43,102 nt of DNA. Origin: Rhodospirillaceae bacterium (GTDB taxonomy: Bacteria > Pseudomonadota > Alphaproteobacteria > JAEULC01). Both the position numbers and the translations under genes were made by a program. Every line of letters starts with the position of its first letter. Position 1 is the stretch's first letter. The stretch spans positions 7,858 through 50,959 of the forward strand of contig JAHFPH010000005.1 of the NCBI GenBank assembly GCA_023266845.1. The letters are read 5' to 3'. Positions 9,447 to 20,012 of the stretch are shown piece after piece. The notes beneath the pieces are model-generated. The model did not search any database and was not told the origin of the DNA. It was given only the letters and a program-made list of their open reading frames with translations.

Positions 9447-10952
9447 TCATAGGTCGTGCCCCGAATAGGAACAGTTGAACGATTTGTTGCAGACCGGGAA
9501 GTCGGCGACGATGTTGTCGAGGATCGCCGCTTCCAACAGCGGCCATTGCAACCAGGACGGGTCGCGCGGCCGCGCGCGCACCACGCGGCCCTGGCCGTCG
9601 ATCTTGACTGAGGCGAACACTTCGCCGCGGAAGCCCTCGACCAGCGCCGCGCCCTCGCCCGTCGCCACGGGAATCTCCACGGAGATTTTCCCGTCCGGCA
9701 GCCGGTCCACGATCTGCTCGATCAGGCCCAGGCTCTGCTCGATCTCGCGGATGCGTATCCACACCCGCGCGTTCACGTCGCCTTCGGTCAGCACCGGCAC
9801 GTCGAAAGCGAGCGCGTCGTATGGCGGATAGGGAACCGATTTGCGCGCGTCGAAGCCGCGGCCCGCGGCGCGGCCGACGAACCCGCCGGCGGCGAAACGG
9901 TTGACCTGGGCCGCCGAAACCACGCCGGTCGTGACCGTGCGGTCCTGGATCGAGGTCTTTTCGTCGTAGATATGCGCCAGCCTAGGCATTATGCGCCTGA
10001 GCTCGGCGATCAGCGCGCGCAGCGCCGGCAGGGCGGCGGGGTCGATGTCGCGCGCCACGCCGCCAGGCACCACCCGGTCCATCATGAGGCGATGGCCGAA
10101 CGCCGCGTCGGCCGCCCGCAGGGTTTTTTCGCGCAACGCGCCGCAATGCGCGTGCATCAGCGGGAACGAGACGTCGTTGAGAATCGCGCCGAAGTCGCCC
10201 AGGTGGTTGGCGACGCGCTCCAACTCCGCCATCAGCGCGCGCAGATGGTGGGCGCGCGGCGGCGCCTCGACGCCGAGGGCCGCCTCGACCGCGCGGGCGA
10301 AGGCCAGCGAATGCGCCACGGCGCTGTCGCCCGACACGCGCGAGGCGAACTTGGCGGCCTCGGCGACGGAACGGCCGGCCATCAGCCCTTCGATGCCCTT
10401 GTGCACGAAGCCCAGGCGCTGTTCCAGCCGCACAACGGTTTCGCCGCTGGCGGTAAAGCGGAAATAGCCCGGCTCGATGATGCCGGCATGCACCGGGCCG
10501 ACCGGAATGACGTGCAGCCCCTCGCCCTCGACCGGCAGGAATTCGTACCGCTCCTTGGCGTGGTCGCCGCCGACCGGCCAGCGGCCGTGGTCGAGCCAGG
10601 CGCGCCTGTCCTTGGCCCCTTCGGCGTCCAGGCCGAACAGGTCGCGCATCGCGCGCTCGAGCCTGTCGGCGGCGGGCCGCGCCGGGCTCAGCGCGGGAAA
10701 GCGCCGGTCGGCGCAGGCGAGCGAGGCGATGGCGATGGCGCCCGAAATTTCGTCGCGCAGCGCGGCATGCGCCTGGTCCGGCTCGGCCCACAGGTCGATG
10801 AGCGCCCAGTGCGGGACATCGGCCAGGGTCTGCGCCAGCTTGCGCCAGCCCGCCAGGTCGAGCGTGTAGCGCGGCCAGGGCTTGTGCGCCGCGACCAGGC
10901 GCCCGCCCGCGACGGAAAGGAATCGGACCAGATCGCGCGCCGCCTCGGCCAT
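9447..10952 (-). CDS. hyfG: HyfG/HycE-like (fused NuoCD-like) large subunit lacking the [NiFe] L1 cysteines
   Basis: MAEAARDLVRFLSVAGGRLVAAHKP... GPVHAGIIEPGYFRF ... ASRVSGDSAVAHS (hydrogenases have RVCGxCxxAHS) ... C-terminus FPVCNKSFNCSYSGHDL (CX5C, not DPCxxC). Confidence 0.87.
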   Translation of the reverse strand: MAEAARDLVRFLSVAGGRLVAAHKPWPRYTLDLAGWRKLAQTLADVPHWALIDLWAEPDQAHAALRDEISGAIAIASLACADRRFPALSPARPAADRLERAMRDLFGLDAEGAKDRRAWLDHGRWPVGGDHAKERYEFLPVEGEGLHVIPVGPVHAGIIEPGYFRFTASGETVVRLEQRLGFVHKGIEGLMAGRSVAEAAKFASRVSGDSAVAHSLAFARAVEAALGVEAPPRAHHLRALMAELERVANHLGDFGAILNDVSFPLMHAHCGALREKTLRAADAAFGHRLMMDRVVPGGVARDIDPAALPALRALIAELRRIMPRLAHIYDEKTSIQDRTVTTGVVSAAQVNRFAAGGFVGRAAGRGFDARKSVPYPPYDALAFDVPVLTEGDVNARVWIRIREIEQSLGLIEQIVDRLPDGKISVEIPVATGEGAALVEGFRGEVFASVKIDGQGRVVRARPRDPSWLQWPLLEAAILDNIVADFPVCNKSFNCSYSGHDL

Positions 10953-10954
10953 GG

Positions 10955-12403
10955 TCACCCGCCCAGCAATTCGGCGACGTTGCGGAACCAGGCGACGACC
11001 ACGCCGGGCAGATAGACGCCCGCCGCCGCCACCAGGCCCAGATGCGCGAACATCGGCACATAGGACGCCTTGACCGGCTCGCTTTTGCCAACCGGCTGGC
11101 CGAAGGCCACGCCATGCAGGCGCAGGAACAACGCGCCGAAACCTATGAGCAGCGCCAGCACCAGGATGATCGCCAAGAGCGGCTGGCGCGCGAAGCTGGA
11201 GCTGACCACCAGGAACTCGCTCATGAAAATACCCAGCGGCGGCATGCCGGCGATCGCCACCACGCCCAGCACCAATCCCCAGCCCAGCACGGGATGGCTT
11301 TCGGTCAGGCCGCTGATGTCGGCGATCTTCTGCGTGCCCTTGGCCTGCGACACATGGCCGACCGCGAAGAAGATCGCCGATTTGGTCAGGCTGTGCATCG
11401 CCATGTGCAAGAGGCCCGCGAAATTCGCCAGCGGCCCACCCATGCCGAAGGCGAAGGTGATGATGCCCATATGCTCGATCGACGAGTACGCGAACATGCG
11501 CTTGATGTCGCGCCGCCGGTACAGCATGAACGACGCGAACATCGCCGACACCAGCCCCATCGTCACCATCAGCGGCCCGGGCGCGAGTGCCCCGGCATTG
11601 GCGGTCAGCAGCATTTTGAAGCGCAGCACGGCGTAAAGCGCCACGTTCAGCAGCAGACCCGACAGCACCGCCGAGATCGGCGTCGGACCCTCGGCATGCG
11701 CGTCGGGCAGCCAAGCATGCAAGGGGGCGAGACCGACCTTGGTGCCGTAGCCCAACAGCAGGAATACGAAGGCCAGGTTCAACAGCGCCGGGTCGAAGCC
11801 CGAAGCGGCGCTGAGCAGCCCGGTCCAGGCCATGGCGTCCAAGCCCTGGCCCATGATCGGCCGCGCCGCCATGTACACCAGGATGGTGCCGAACAGCGCC
11901 AACGCGATGCCGACGCTGCCCAGGATGAAATACTTCCACGCCGCTTCCAGCGCCTCGTGCGTGCGGTAGATGCCGACCATCAGCACGGTGGTGAGCGTCG
12001 CCAGCTCGATCGCCACCCACATCAGGCCGATATTGTTCGCCAGCAGCGCCAGATTCATAGCGAACATCAGCACCTGATACATCGCGTGATAGAAGCGCAG
12101 ATAGGCCGGCGTAAGCCGCCCGATTTCCAGCTCGTGCGCGATGTAGCTGGCGGAGAACGCCGAGGTGGTGAAGCCGACGAACGTGGTCAGCACGATCAGG
12201 ACGATGTTGAGGTCGTCGACCAGCAGGTAAAGCCCCGGCACGGGGCGCGCGACGGTCAGCAACAGGGCCAACGTCAGCGTCACCGCTGCCGCGCCCATGT
12301 TGAGCCGCGCGGTGACGAGGTAGCCGGGCAGCAGCGCCAGCACGCTCGCGGCCAGCGCCGGCACGGCCAGCAGGCCGATCTGGATCAGGTCCGCGAAAAT
12401 CAT
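10955..12403 (-). CDS. hyfF: HyfF-like proton-translocating antiporter-type subunit (NuoN/NuoL-like)
   Basis: MIFADLIQIGLLAVPALAASVLALLPGYL...KVGLAPLHAWLPDAHAEGPTPISAVLSG...FAYSSIEHMGIITFAFG. Confidence 0.88.
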   Translation of the reverse strand: MIFADLIQIGLLAVPALAASVLALLPGYLVTARLNMGAAAVTLTLALLLTVARPVPGLYLLVDDLNIVLIVLTTFVGFTTSAFSASYIAHELEIGRLTPAYLRFYHAMYQVLMFAMNLALLANNIGLMWVAIELATLTTVLMVGIYRTHEALEAAWKYFILGSVGIALALFGTILVYMAARPIMGQGLDAMAWTGLLSAASGFDPALLNLAFVFLLLGYGTKVGLAPLHAWLPDAHAEGPTPISAVLSGLLLNVALYAVLRFKMLLTANAGALAPGPLMVTMGLVSAMFASFMLYRRRDIKRMFAYSSIEHMGIITFAFGMGGPLANFAGLLHMAMHSLTKSAIFFAVGHVSQAKGTQKIADISGLTESHPVLGWGLVLGVVAIAGMPPLGIFMSEFLVVSSSFARQPLLAIILVLALLIGFGALFLRLHGVAFGQPVGKSEPVKASYVPMFAHLGLVAAAGVYLPGVVVAWFRNVAELLGG

Positions 12404-13065
12404 CGCCGCTCCCCGCGGAAACTGTCCATCGCGCCCACGTCCACCGTGTCGAACCGCTCGCGGATGCGGAACAGGAAGATGCCGATGACGATGAAGGCGA
12501 TCAGGATGGAAAAGGCCACGGAAATCTCGACCACCAGGGGCATGCCCTTGGCGCCGGTCGCCGCCAGCACCAGGCCGTTTTCCAGCGACATGAAGCCGAT
12601 CACCTGGCTGACCGCGTTGCGCCGCGAGATCATCATCAGAAGGCCCAGCAGCACCACGGACAGCGCGAAGGCCAGGTCCTCGCGCGCCAGCGGGTCGGCG
12701 TCCGGCAGCACCGGCAGGATCACGGCGATCGACAACGCCACCAGCCCCATGCCGAACATGATGGTCGGCCCGACGCCGACCACGGTTTCGAGCTGGCGAT
12801 GGATGCCCAGGCGCACGACGATGCGGTGCAGCGCCACCGGAATGACGATCGCCTTGAACGCGAGCGCGATGACCGCGGTGAGATAGAGATGGGGCGCCGC
12901 CTGCACGTTGGCCTGCCACGCCACCGACAGCGCCAGCACCAGGGCATGCAGCGCGAACACGCGCAGCAGGCTGAACACGCGGTCCTGGTACAGCAGCATG
13001 AAGCTGGCCAGCACCATGCCGCCGGCGAGCAGATGCGAAACGTCGAAGGCAAGCCCGCGCGTCAT
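12400..13065 (-). CDS. hyfE: HyfE-like membrane subunit (NuoK-like C-terminus)
   Basis: MTRGLAFDVSHLLAGGMVLASFMLLYQDRVFSLLRVFALHALVLA...VIGFMSLENGLVLAATG. ATGA overlap with the next gene. Confidence 0.87.
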   Translation of the reverse strand: MTRGLAFDVSHLLAGGMVLASFMLLYQDRVFSLLRVFALHALVLALSVAWQANVQAAPHLYLTAVIALAFKAIVIPVALHRIVVRLGIHRQLETVVGVGPTIMFGMGLVALSIAVILPVLPDADPLAREDLAFALSVVLLGLLMMISRRNAVSQVIGFMSLENGLVLAATGAKGMPLVVEISVAFSILIAFIVIGIFLFRIRERFDTVDVGAMDSFRGERR

Positions 13066-13068
13066 CGC

Positions 13069-14025
13069 CTACAGGCTCCGCGTCACGAACAGCAGCACGA
13101 GGCCGAGCAGCCCCAGCATCAGCGCCACGCCCAGGAATTCGGGCACACGAAACACGCGCATCTTGGCGATCGAGGTTTCGAACAGCGCCAGCAGGAGTCC
13201 GCCGCCCAGCAGCTTGCCGCCATAGGCCAGCGCGCCCGCGGCATAGGCCACAGGCCCGGCCGCGGCGGTCGCCATGCCGAACGGCGCGAACAGGCAGGCG
13301 ATGAGCGAGACATAGAGCAGCAGCTTCAGCGCCGAAGCGGCCTCGATCATCGCCAGATGCCGGCCGGAATATTCCAGCACCATCGCCTCGTGCACCATGG
13401 TCAATTCAAGATGCGTGGCCGGGTTGTCGACGGGGATGCGCGCGTTCTCGGCGATCGCGACGATCACCAGGCCGATCAGCGCCAGCGCCAGCGACACGCG
13501 CAGGCCCACGTCGGGCCCCTGCATGAAGGCGGCGACGGTAGAAAGCTGGGTCGAGCCCGCCACCAGCGACACGGTGAACACGATCATCAGCATCGCCGGC
13601 TCGGCCAGCGAGGCGATCATCATTTCGCGCGACGAGCCGATGCCGCCGAAGCTGGTGCCGATATCCATGCCCGCGAGCGCCAGGAAGAACCGCGCGCTGC
13701 CGAGCAGCGCCACGATCGCGATCAGATCGGCCGACCACGAAAAGATGAGCCCGGTGGCGAAGGTCGGAATCAGCGAGGCCGCAACCCAGATCATGGCGAA
13801 CACCAGATAGGGCGCCGTGCGGAACAGCCACGAGGCGTTCTCGGCCAGCACCGCCTCCTTGCGCGTCAGGCGCAGCAGGTCGCGATAGGGTTGCAGCGGC
13901 GACGGCCCGCGCCTTCCCATCAGCCGCGCCTTCATGAGCCGCACCACGCCGGTCAACAGCGGCGCCAGCAACAGCACCAGCGCCATCTGCGCGCCCTGCA
14001 CGATCAGGTTCAAGATCAGTGCCAT
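13069..14025 (-). CDS. hyfC: HyfC/HycD-like (NuoH-like) membrane subunit
   Basis: GRRGPSPLQPYRDLLRLTRKE...ENARIPVDNPATHLELTMVHEAMVLEYSGRHLAMIE. Confidence 0.9.
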   Translation of the reverse strand: MALILNLIVQGAQMALVLLLAPLLTGVVRLMKARLMGRRGPSPLQPYRDLLRLTRKEAVLAENASWLFRTAPYLVFAMIWVAASLIPTFATGLIFSWSADLIAIVALLGSARFFLALAGMDIGTSFGGIGSSREMMIASLAEPAMLMIVFTVSLVAGSTQLSTVAAFMQGPDVGLRVSLALALIGLVIVAIAENARIPVDNPATHLELTMVHEAMVLEYSGRHLAMIEAASALKLLLYVSLIACLFAPFGMATAAAGPVAYAAGALAYGGKLLGGGLLLALFETSIAKMRVFRVPEFLGVALMLGLLGLVLLFVTRSL

Positions 14026-16028
14026 ACCGCCAACACCATGAGCAGCAGCACCAGCGCGCCGAACACCAGGGTCAGATAGCGCCGGATGGTCAGGAACTGC
14101 AGGTGGTTCATGCGCCCTGCCACTGCCGACACGCCACGTGCGACCGGGTCGTAGAAGAAATCCCAGGCCAGGTCGCGCAAATCGACATGGAATCGCGCGG
14201 CGCGGGTTTCGCCGGGCTGCGGCATGTCGACATGTTCGCGCGCGTGGAACACCATCGCGCCGAAAACGCGCCGGATCGGCTGGGCGAAGCTGCCGGCGCT
14301 GTATTGCGCGGCCGGGTCGCTGGTGGGGGTGCCGCAATCCCACAGCGCGCCGCGACGCGTGGCGCGCGTGGCGTAGCGGTGGATCAGCAGCGCCGGCGCC
14401 ACGGTGGAGAAGGCGATGAACAGCAGCAGCAGCAGGCCGTTGTAAGAGCTGCGCGCCTCGGCCACCGGCACCAGCGTGAGCCAGGGCAGGCCGAGCTGCG
14501 GTCCCAGCCGGTCGCCGACCAGAAGCTGCGTCACCGGTCCCAGCAGGTCGACGAACAACCCCGGCACGACGCCGACCACCACGCATAAGGCCGCGAGCGC
14601 GCCCATCGAACCGAGCTGCCAGCGATCGGCCTCGCGCGCCGCCGCGGCCTCGAGCGAGCGCGGCCGGCCCAGGAACACGATGCCGAAGGCCTTGACGAAG
14701 CAGGTGGCGGCCAGCGCCGCCGACAGGGCCAGGATGGCGCCGACCGCCGGCACGGCGAAGCGCAGCGTCCAGTCCGGCAATTGCGGGCTCAGCAGGATGG
14801 CCTGGAAGGTCATCCACTCCGACACGAAGCCGTTGAGCGGCGGCAGCGCCGAGATCGCCGCGCACCCGACCAGGAAATAGAGCGCCGTCGCCGGCATGCG
14901 GTGGATCAAGCCGCCCAGCCGCTCCATGTCGCGCTCGCCGGTCGCCACCAGCACCGCGCCCGAGCCGAAGAACAGCAGGCTTTTGAACAGCGAGTGGTTG
15001 AGCACATGCAGCAATCCGGCGGCGAGGCCCAACGCCGCCACGCCGGCATGGCCCTGGGCCTGGAAGGCAAGCGCCAGGCCAAGGCCGATATAGATGATGC
15101 CGATATTCTCGACCGTGTGATAGGCGAGCAGGCGCTTCAGGTCGTGCTGCATCAGCGCATAGAGCACGCCCATCACCGCGGTGATTCCGCCGAGAACCAG
15201 CACCACCAGCCCCCACCACCAGTCCGGCGGACCCAGAAGATCGAAGGCGATGCGCACGAAGCCGTAGACCGCGACCTTGGTCATCACGCCGGACATCAGC
15301 GCCGAGACATGGCTGGGCGCGGCGGGATGCGCCAGAGGCAGCCAGGCGTGCAGCGGTACGATGCCGGCCTTGGAGCCCGCGCCCAGCAGCGCCAACGCCA
15401 GCACGATGGCGGCGCGGCCCGATCCGGGCGCCGCGGCGCGGATGGTTTCGAACGCGTAGCCGCCCTCAGGCCCGGCCAGAAGGCCGAAACCGAGCAGCAG
15501 GGCGAAGGTGCCCATGCTGGCCATCACCAGATACACGTAGCCGGCATGAAGATTGTCGGGCTGGCGGTGGTTGGCGACGACCAAGAGCCACGAGCTCAGC
15601 GACATGAACTCCCAGGACAGAAGGAAGGCGAAGGCGTCGTCGGCCAGCAGCACCATGTTCATGCCGGCGAGGAAGGCGGGAAAGAAAGCGAGCACCCGGC
15701 CGGGCTGGCGTTCATGCTCGCCATAGCCGATGCCATAGATGCTGGCGGCCAACCCGCCCAGATTCACCACCACCATGAAATAGGCGCTGAGCGCGTCGAT
15801 GCGGAAATGCGCCCCGAGCCAGGGCAGGCCCACGGACAGCGACGCGGTGACGGGCGCGGCCCCGGCGGCGCCGATCAGCGCCGCGAGGCCCATGAGCAGC
15901 AGCACGGCGGTGGCGCCGGCCGCGCCGGCATAGGCGATCGACGTGGCGTGACCGAGCCGCCCATGCAAGGGGCCGCATAGGCCAAGCAGGATCAAACAAA
16001 GAATCGCTAGGGCGGCGACGATCAGCAT
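14016..16028 (-). CDS. hyfB: HyfB-like (NuoL/M-like) antiporter-type subunit
   Basis: MLIVAALAILCLILLGLCGPLHG...GSKAGIVPLHAWLPLAHPAAPSHVSALMSGVMTKVAVYG...LLAYHTVENIGIIYIGLGLAL. Confidence 0.9.
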   Translation of the reverse strand: MLIVAALAILCLILLGLCGPLHGRLGHATSIAYAGAAGATAVLLLMGLAALIGAAGAAPVTASLSVGLPWLGAHFRIDALSAYFMVVVNLGGLAASIYGIGYGEHERQPGRVLAFFPAFLAGMNMVLLADDAFAFLLSWEFMSLSSWLLVVANHRQPDNLHAGYVYLVMASMGTFALLLGFGLLAGPEGGYAFETIRAAAPGSGRAAIVLALALLGAGSKAGIVPLHAWLPLAHPAAPSHVSALMSGVMTKVAVYGFVRIAFDLLGPPDWWWGLVVLVLGGITAVMGVLYALMQHDLKRLLAYHTVENIGIIYIGLGLALAFQAQGHAGVAALGLAAGLLHVLNHSLFKSLLFFGSGAVLVATGERDMERLGGLIHRMPATALYFLVGCAAISALPPLNGFVSEWMTFQAILLSPQLPDWTLRFAVPAVGAILALSAALAATCFVKAFGIVFLGRPRSLEAAAAREADRWQLGSMGALAALCVVVGVVPGLFVDLLGPVTQLLVGDRLGPQLGLPWLTLVPVAEARSSYNGLLLLLFIAFSTVAPALLIHRYATRATRRGALWDCGTPTSDPAAQYSAGSFAQPIRRVFGAMVFHAREHVDMPQPGETRAARFHVDLRDLAWDFFYDPVARGVSAVAGRMNHLQFLTIRRYLTLVFGALVLLLMVLAVWH

Positions 16029-16077
16029 CCGAGGCGGTGTCGCTGAGTTGAGGAAGCAGGCGGCGCGAGTGCGACCG

Positions 16078-16105
16078 AGCATACTCCGCACCCCCAGGCT
16101 TGCAA
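16078..16105 (-). promoter_or_regulatory. Putative promoter of the hyf-like operon
   Basis: Minus strand TTGCAA - 16 nt - TATGCT, about 50 nt upstream of the hyfB start. Confidence 0.35.
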
Positions 16106-16153
16106 TAGCCATGAACCGAATGGGGTCTCTGGTCACGGCCTCGCGGCCGTCGT

Positions 16154-17347
16154 ATGAACCCCCGCATGCTCGTCCCCGGTTTCCTGATGCCCATGGCAGC
16201 ACCGGGCGCCACCGTGTTCGGCGTGATGTTTCTGCTGGATTCGATGGCACGGGCGTTCCTGGTGTCGCTGATCCCGCTGACCGCCTTTCGCATCCTGGGC
16301 AGCGAGCGCGACGTGAGCCTTCTATATCTTTGCATCAGCTTCGCGGGTTTGGCCGGTACGCTGGCGATCCCGTTCCTGATGCGCCTGATGCGCCGGAAAT
16401 GGATCTATACGATCGGCTGCCTGTCGCTGATCGCCATGGGTGCGGCGATCGCCACCGCCACCCTGACCGGATTGGCGACCGGCATGTGGCTGCGCGTGTT
16501 CGGCACCGCCGCGCTCTACACCACCCTCAACCTTTACATCATGGATTTCATCCGGAAGCGCGAGCTGGTGCGCACCGAGCCGATCCGGCTGCTGTTCGGC
16601 GGGGTCAGTTGGACGCTGGGCCCGGTGGCGGGAGTGTATGTGGCCGACAAGTTGGGGCTAGAAGCAGCCTGCGGCATCGCCTCGGGTTGCGGCATGCTGC
16701 TGCTGGGATATTTCTGGCTGCTTCGCATCCGCGAAAACCCGGCGGTCGCGCCCGCCAGCCGCCTGCCGCCCAGCGTCGCCTATGACGTGCGGCGCTTCCT
16801 TAGCCAGCCGCGGCTCAGGCTTGCCTATGCCATCGCCTTCAGCCGGGGGATCTGGTGGGCGATGTTCTATGTATACGCGCCGCTGTTCATGGTGAAGGCG
16901 GGGTTCGAGCCGTCCACGGGCGCGGCGGTGGTCTCGATCGGCAACGGCATGCTGTTCTTAAGCACGACCTATGGGCGGCTGGCGCGGCATACCGGCATCA
17001 GGCCGGTGGTCGTCGGGGCCTATCTGGCGGCCGGCAGCCTGTCGATCATGGTCGCCGCCGCAGCGGGCGCGCCGCTGTTCGCCGCCGCCCTGCTGGTGAT
17101 CGGCGCCATGGCCACCACGGCGCTGGACGCGCTGGGGGGCGTCACTTTCCTGCGCGCCGTCCACCCCTATGAGCGCGCCGAAATGGCGACGGTCTACAGC
17201 ACCTATCGCCAAATCGCCGACATCACCGGCCCGATGGTGTTCGCGGTGATCCTGACTTTCCTTCCGCTGCCCACCGTGTTCGCCGCGGCCGGCGCGATGA
17301 TGCTGGCGATGGCGTGGATCGCGCTGTATTTGCCGCGCGGAATGTGA
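16154..17347 (+). CDS. MFS transporter
   Basis: About 12 hydrophobic segments, MFS-like loop FLMRLMRRKWIYTIG. Start uncertain (no clear SD). Confidence 0.78.
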   Translation: MNPRMLVPGFLMPMAAPGATVFGVMFLLDSMARAFLVSLIPLTAFRILGSERDVSLLYLCISFAGLAGTLAIPFLMRLMRRKWIYTIGCLSLIAMGAAIATATLTGLATGMWLRVFGTAALYTTLNLYIMDFIRKRELVRTEPIRLLFGGVSWTLGPVAGVYVADKLGLEAACGIASGCGMLLLGYFWLLRIRENPAVAPASRLPPSVAYDVRRFLSQPRLRLAYAIAFSRGIWWAMFYVYAPLFMVKAGFEPSTGAAVVSIGNGMLFLSTTYGRLARHTGIRPVVVGAYLAAGSLSIMVAAAAGAPLFAAALLVIGAMATTALDALGGVTFLRAVHPYERAEMATVYSTYRQIADITGPMVFAVILTFLPLPTVFAAAGAMMLAMAWIALYLPRGM

Positions 17348-17580
17348 TCGCACACGCCGATCGAAGCATCGTCATCGAGATTTTTTTCGCGTTTGACCCT
17401 CGAATTCGGTCGAAACGACCCGAAAGATGCAAAAATTGCCGATTTATGGGCGAAAAACGCCACATTGTTCTTTACAAAACTCCGCCAAGAGTCTTAATCA
17501 GGCAAGAATTATCGGCGCGAATCGATTCTTTGTTCGCCCGATCACGCGCCGGAGTCGAATCTGCCGGCGTCGAAACGAAA

Positions 17581-18933
<1,353 letters not shown>

Positions 18934-18983
18934 CGGATTTTTCAAGGACGGAAGCAACCGTCCGGTCCGCACTGGAGTTTCGC

Positions 18984-20009
18984 GTGACAGGGTTACTGGT
19001 CGGCCTGACCTACGACCTCAGGTCCGACTATCTGGCCGAAGGCTATAGCGAAGAAGAAACCGCCGAGTTCGACAGCCCGGCGACGATCGACGCGCTGGAC
19101 CAGGCGATCCGCGCGCTGGGCCACCGCACCCTTCGCATCGGCAACATGCGCCGTTTGGTAGAGCGGCTGGCGAAAAACGAGCGCTGGGACCTGGTGTTCA
19201 ACATCGCCGAGGGCATGCACGGGCTGGGGCGCGAGGCCCAGGTGCCGGCGCTGCTGGACGCCTATGGCATCGCCTATACCTTCTCCGATCCGCTGGTGAT
19301 GGGCTTGACCCTGCACAAGGCGCTGACCAAGCGCGTGGCGCGGGATTGCGGCGTCCCGACCCCCGAGTTCGCGCTGGTCGAGACCGAGGCCGATATCGCG
19401 CGCGTCGCCCTGCCCTATCCGTTGTTCGCCAAGCCCGTGGCCGAAGGCACCAGCAAGGGCATTTCCGCCGCGTCGCGCTGCGCCGGCGCGAAGCAATTGG
19501 CGGAACGGTGCCGCGAATTGCTGACGCGCTATCGCCAGCCCGTGCTGGTCGAGACCTTCCTGCCGGGACGCGAGTTCACCGTGGGCATCACCGGCACCGG
19601 CGAGCGCGCCGAGGCCGTGGGCGCGATGGAAGTGCAGTTGGGCGCGGACGCCGAGCAGGGCGTCTATTCCTATGCCAACAAGGAGCAATGGGAAGGCCGC
19701 GTGTCGTACCGCCTTGCCGACGACGCGGCAGGCCGGGCGGCGGCCGAGGCGGCGCTCAAGGTCTGGCGGGCGCTGGGCTGCCGCGACGCGGGTCGCGTGG
19801 ATCTACGCGAAGCCGAGGACGGCCGGGTCAACTTCATCGAGATCAATCCGCTGGCGGGGCTGCGCCCCGGCTATTCCGACCTGCCGATCATGTGGCAGAT
19901 GGCCGGGCGGCAATACGGCGATTTGATCCGGCGCATCGTCGACTCGGCGGCGCTGCGGATCGACCGGGGCAAGGCCGATCCGCCCGCGCGCCGCGCGGCG
20001 GCGGAATAA
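18984..20009 (+). CDS. D-Ala-D-Ala ligase-like ATP-grasp protein 1 (GTG start)
   Basis: VFNIAEGMHGLGREAQVPALLDAYGIAYTFSDPLVMGLTLHKALTKRVARDCGVPTPEF...GRVDLREAEDGRVNFIEINPLAGL (intact metal-binding ExN). Confidence 0.87.
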   Translation: MTGLLVGLTYDLRSDYLAEGYSEEETAEFDSPATIDALDQAIRALGHRTLRIGNMRRLVERLAKNERWDLVFNIAEGMHGLGREAQVPALLDAYGIAYTFSDPLVMGLTLHKALTKRVARDCGVPTPEFALVETEADIARVALPYPLFAKPVAEGTSKGISAASRCAGAKQLAERCRELLTRYRQPVLVETFLPGREFTVGITGTGERAEAVGAMEVQLGADAEQGVYSYANKEQWEGRVSYRLADDAAGRAAAEAALKVWRALGCRDAGRVDLREAEDGRVNFIEINPLAGLRPGYSDLPIMWQMAGRQYGDLIRRIVDSAALRIDRGKADPPARRAAAE

Positions 20010-20012
20010 TAG

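Noticed and set aside
11042-12886. 614-aa plus-strand ORF opposite hyfF/hyfE
   Set aside because: Low-complexity His/Arg/Gln/Asp-rich translation typical of the antisense of GC-rich coding DNA; the opposite strand encodes well-recognised membrane subunits.
8909-16028. Annotation as a functional formate hydrogenlyase/hydrogenase-4
   Set aside because: Both L1 Ni-Fe cysteines are serine, the L2 motif is non-canonical, and no ferredoxin, formate dehydrogenase or hyp maturation genes are present in the window.
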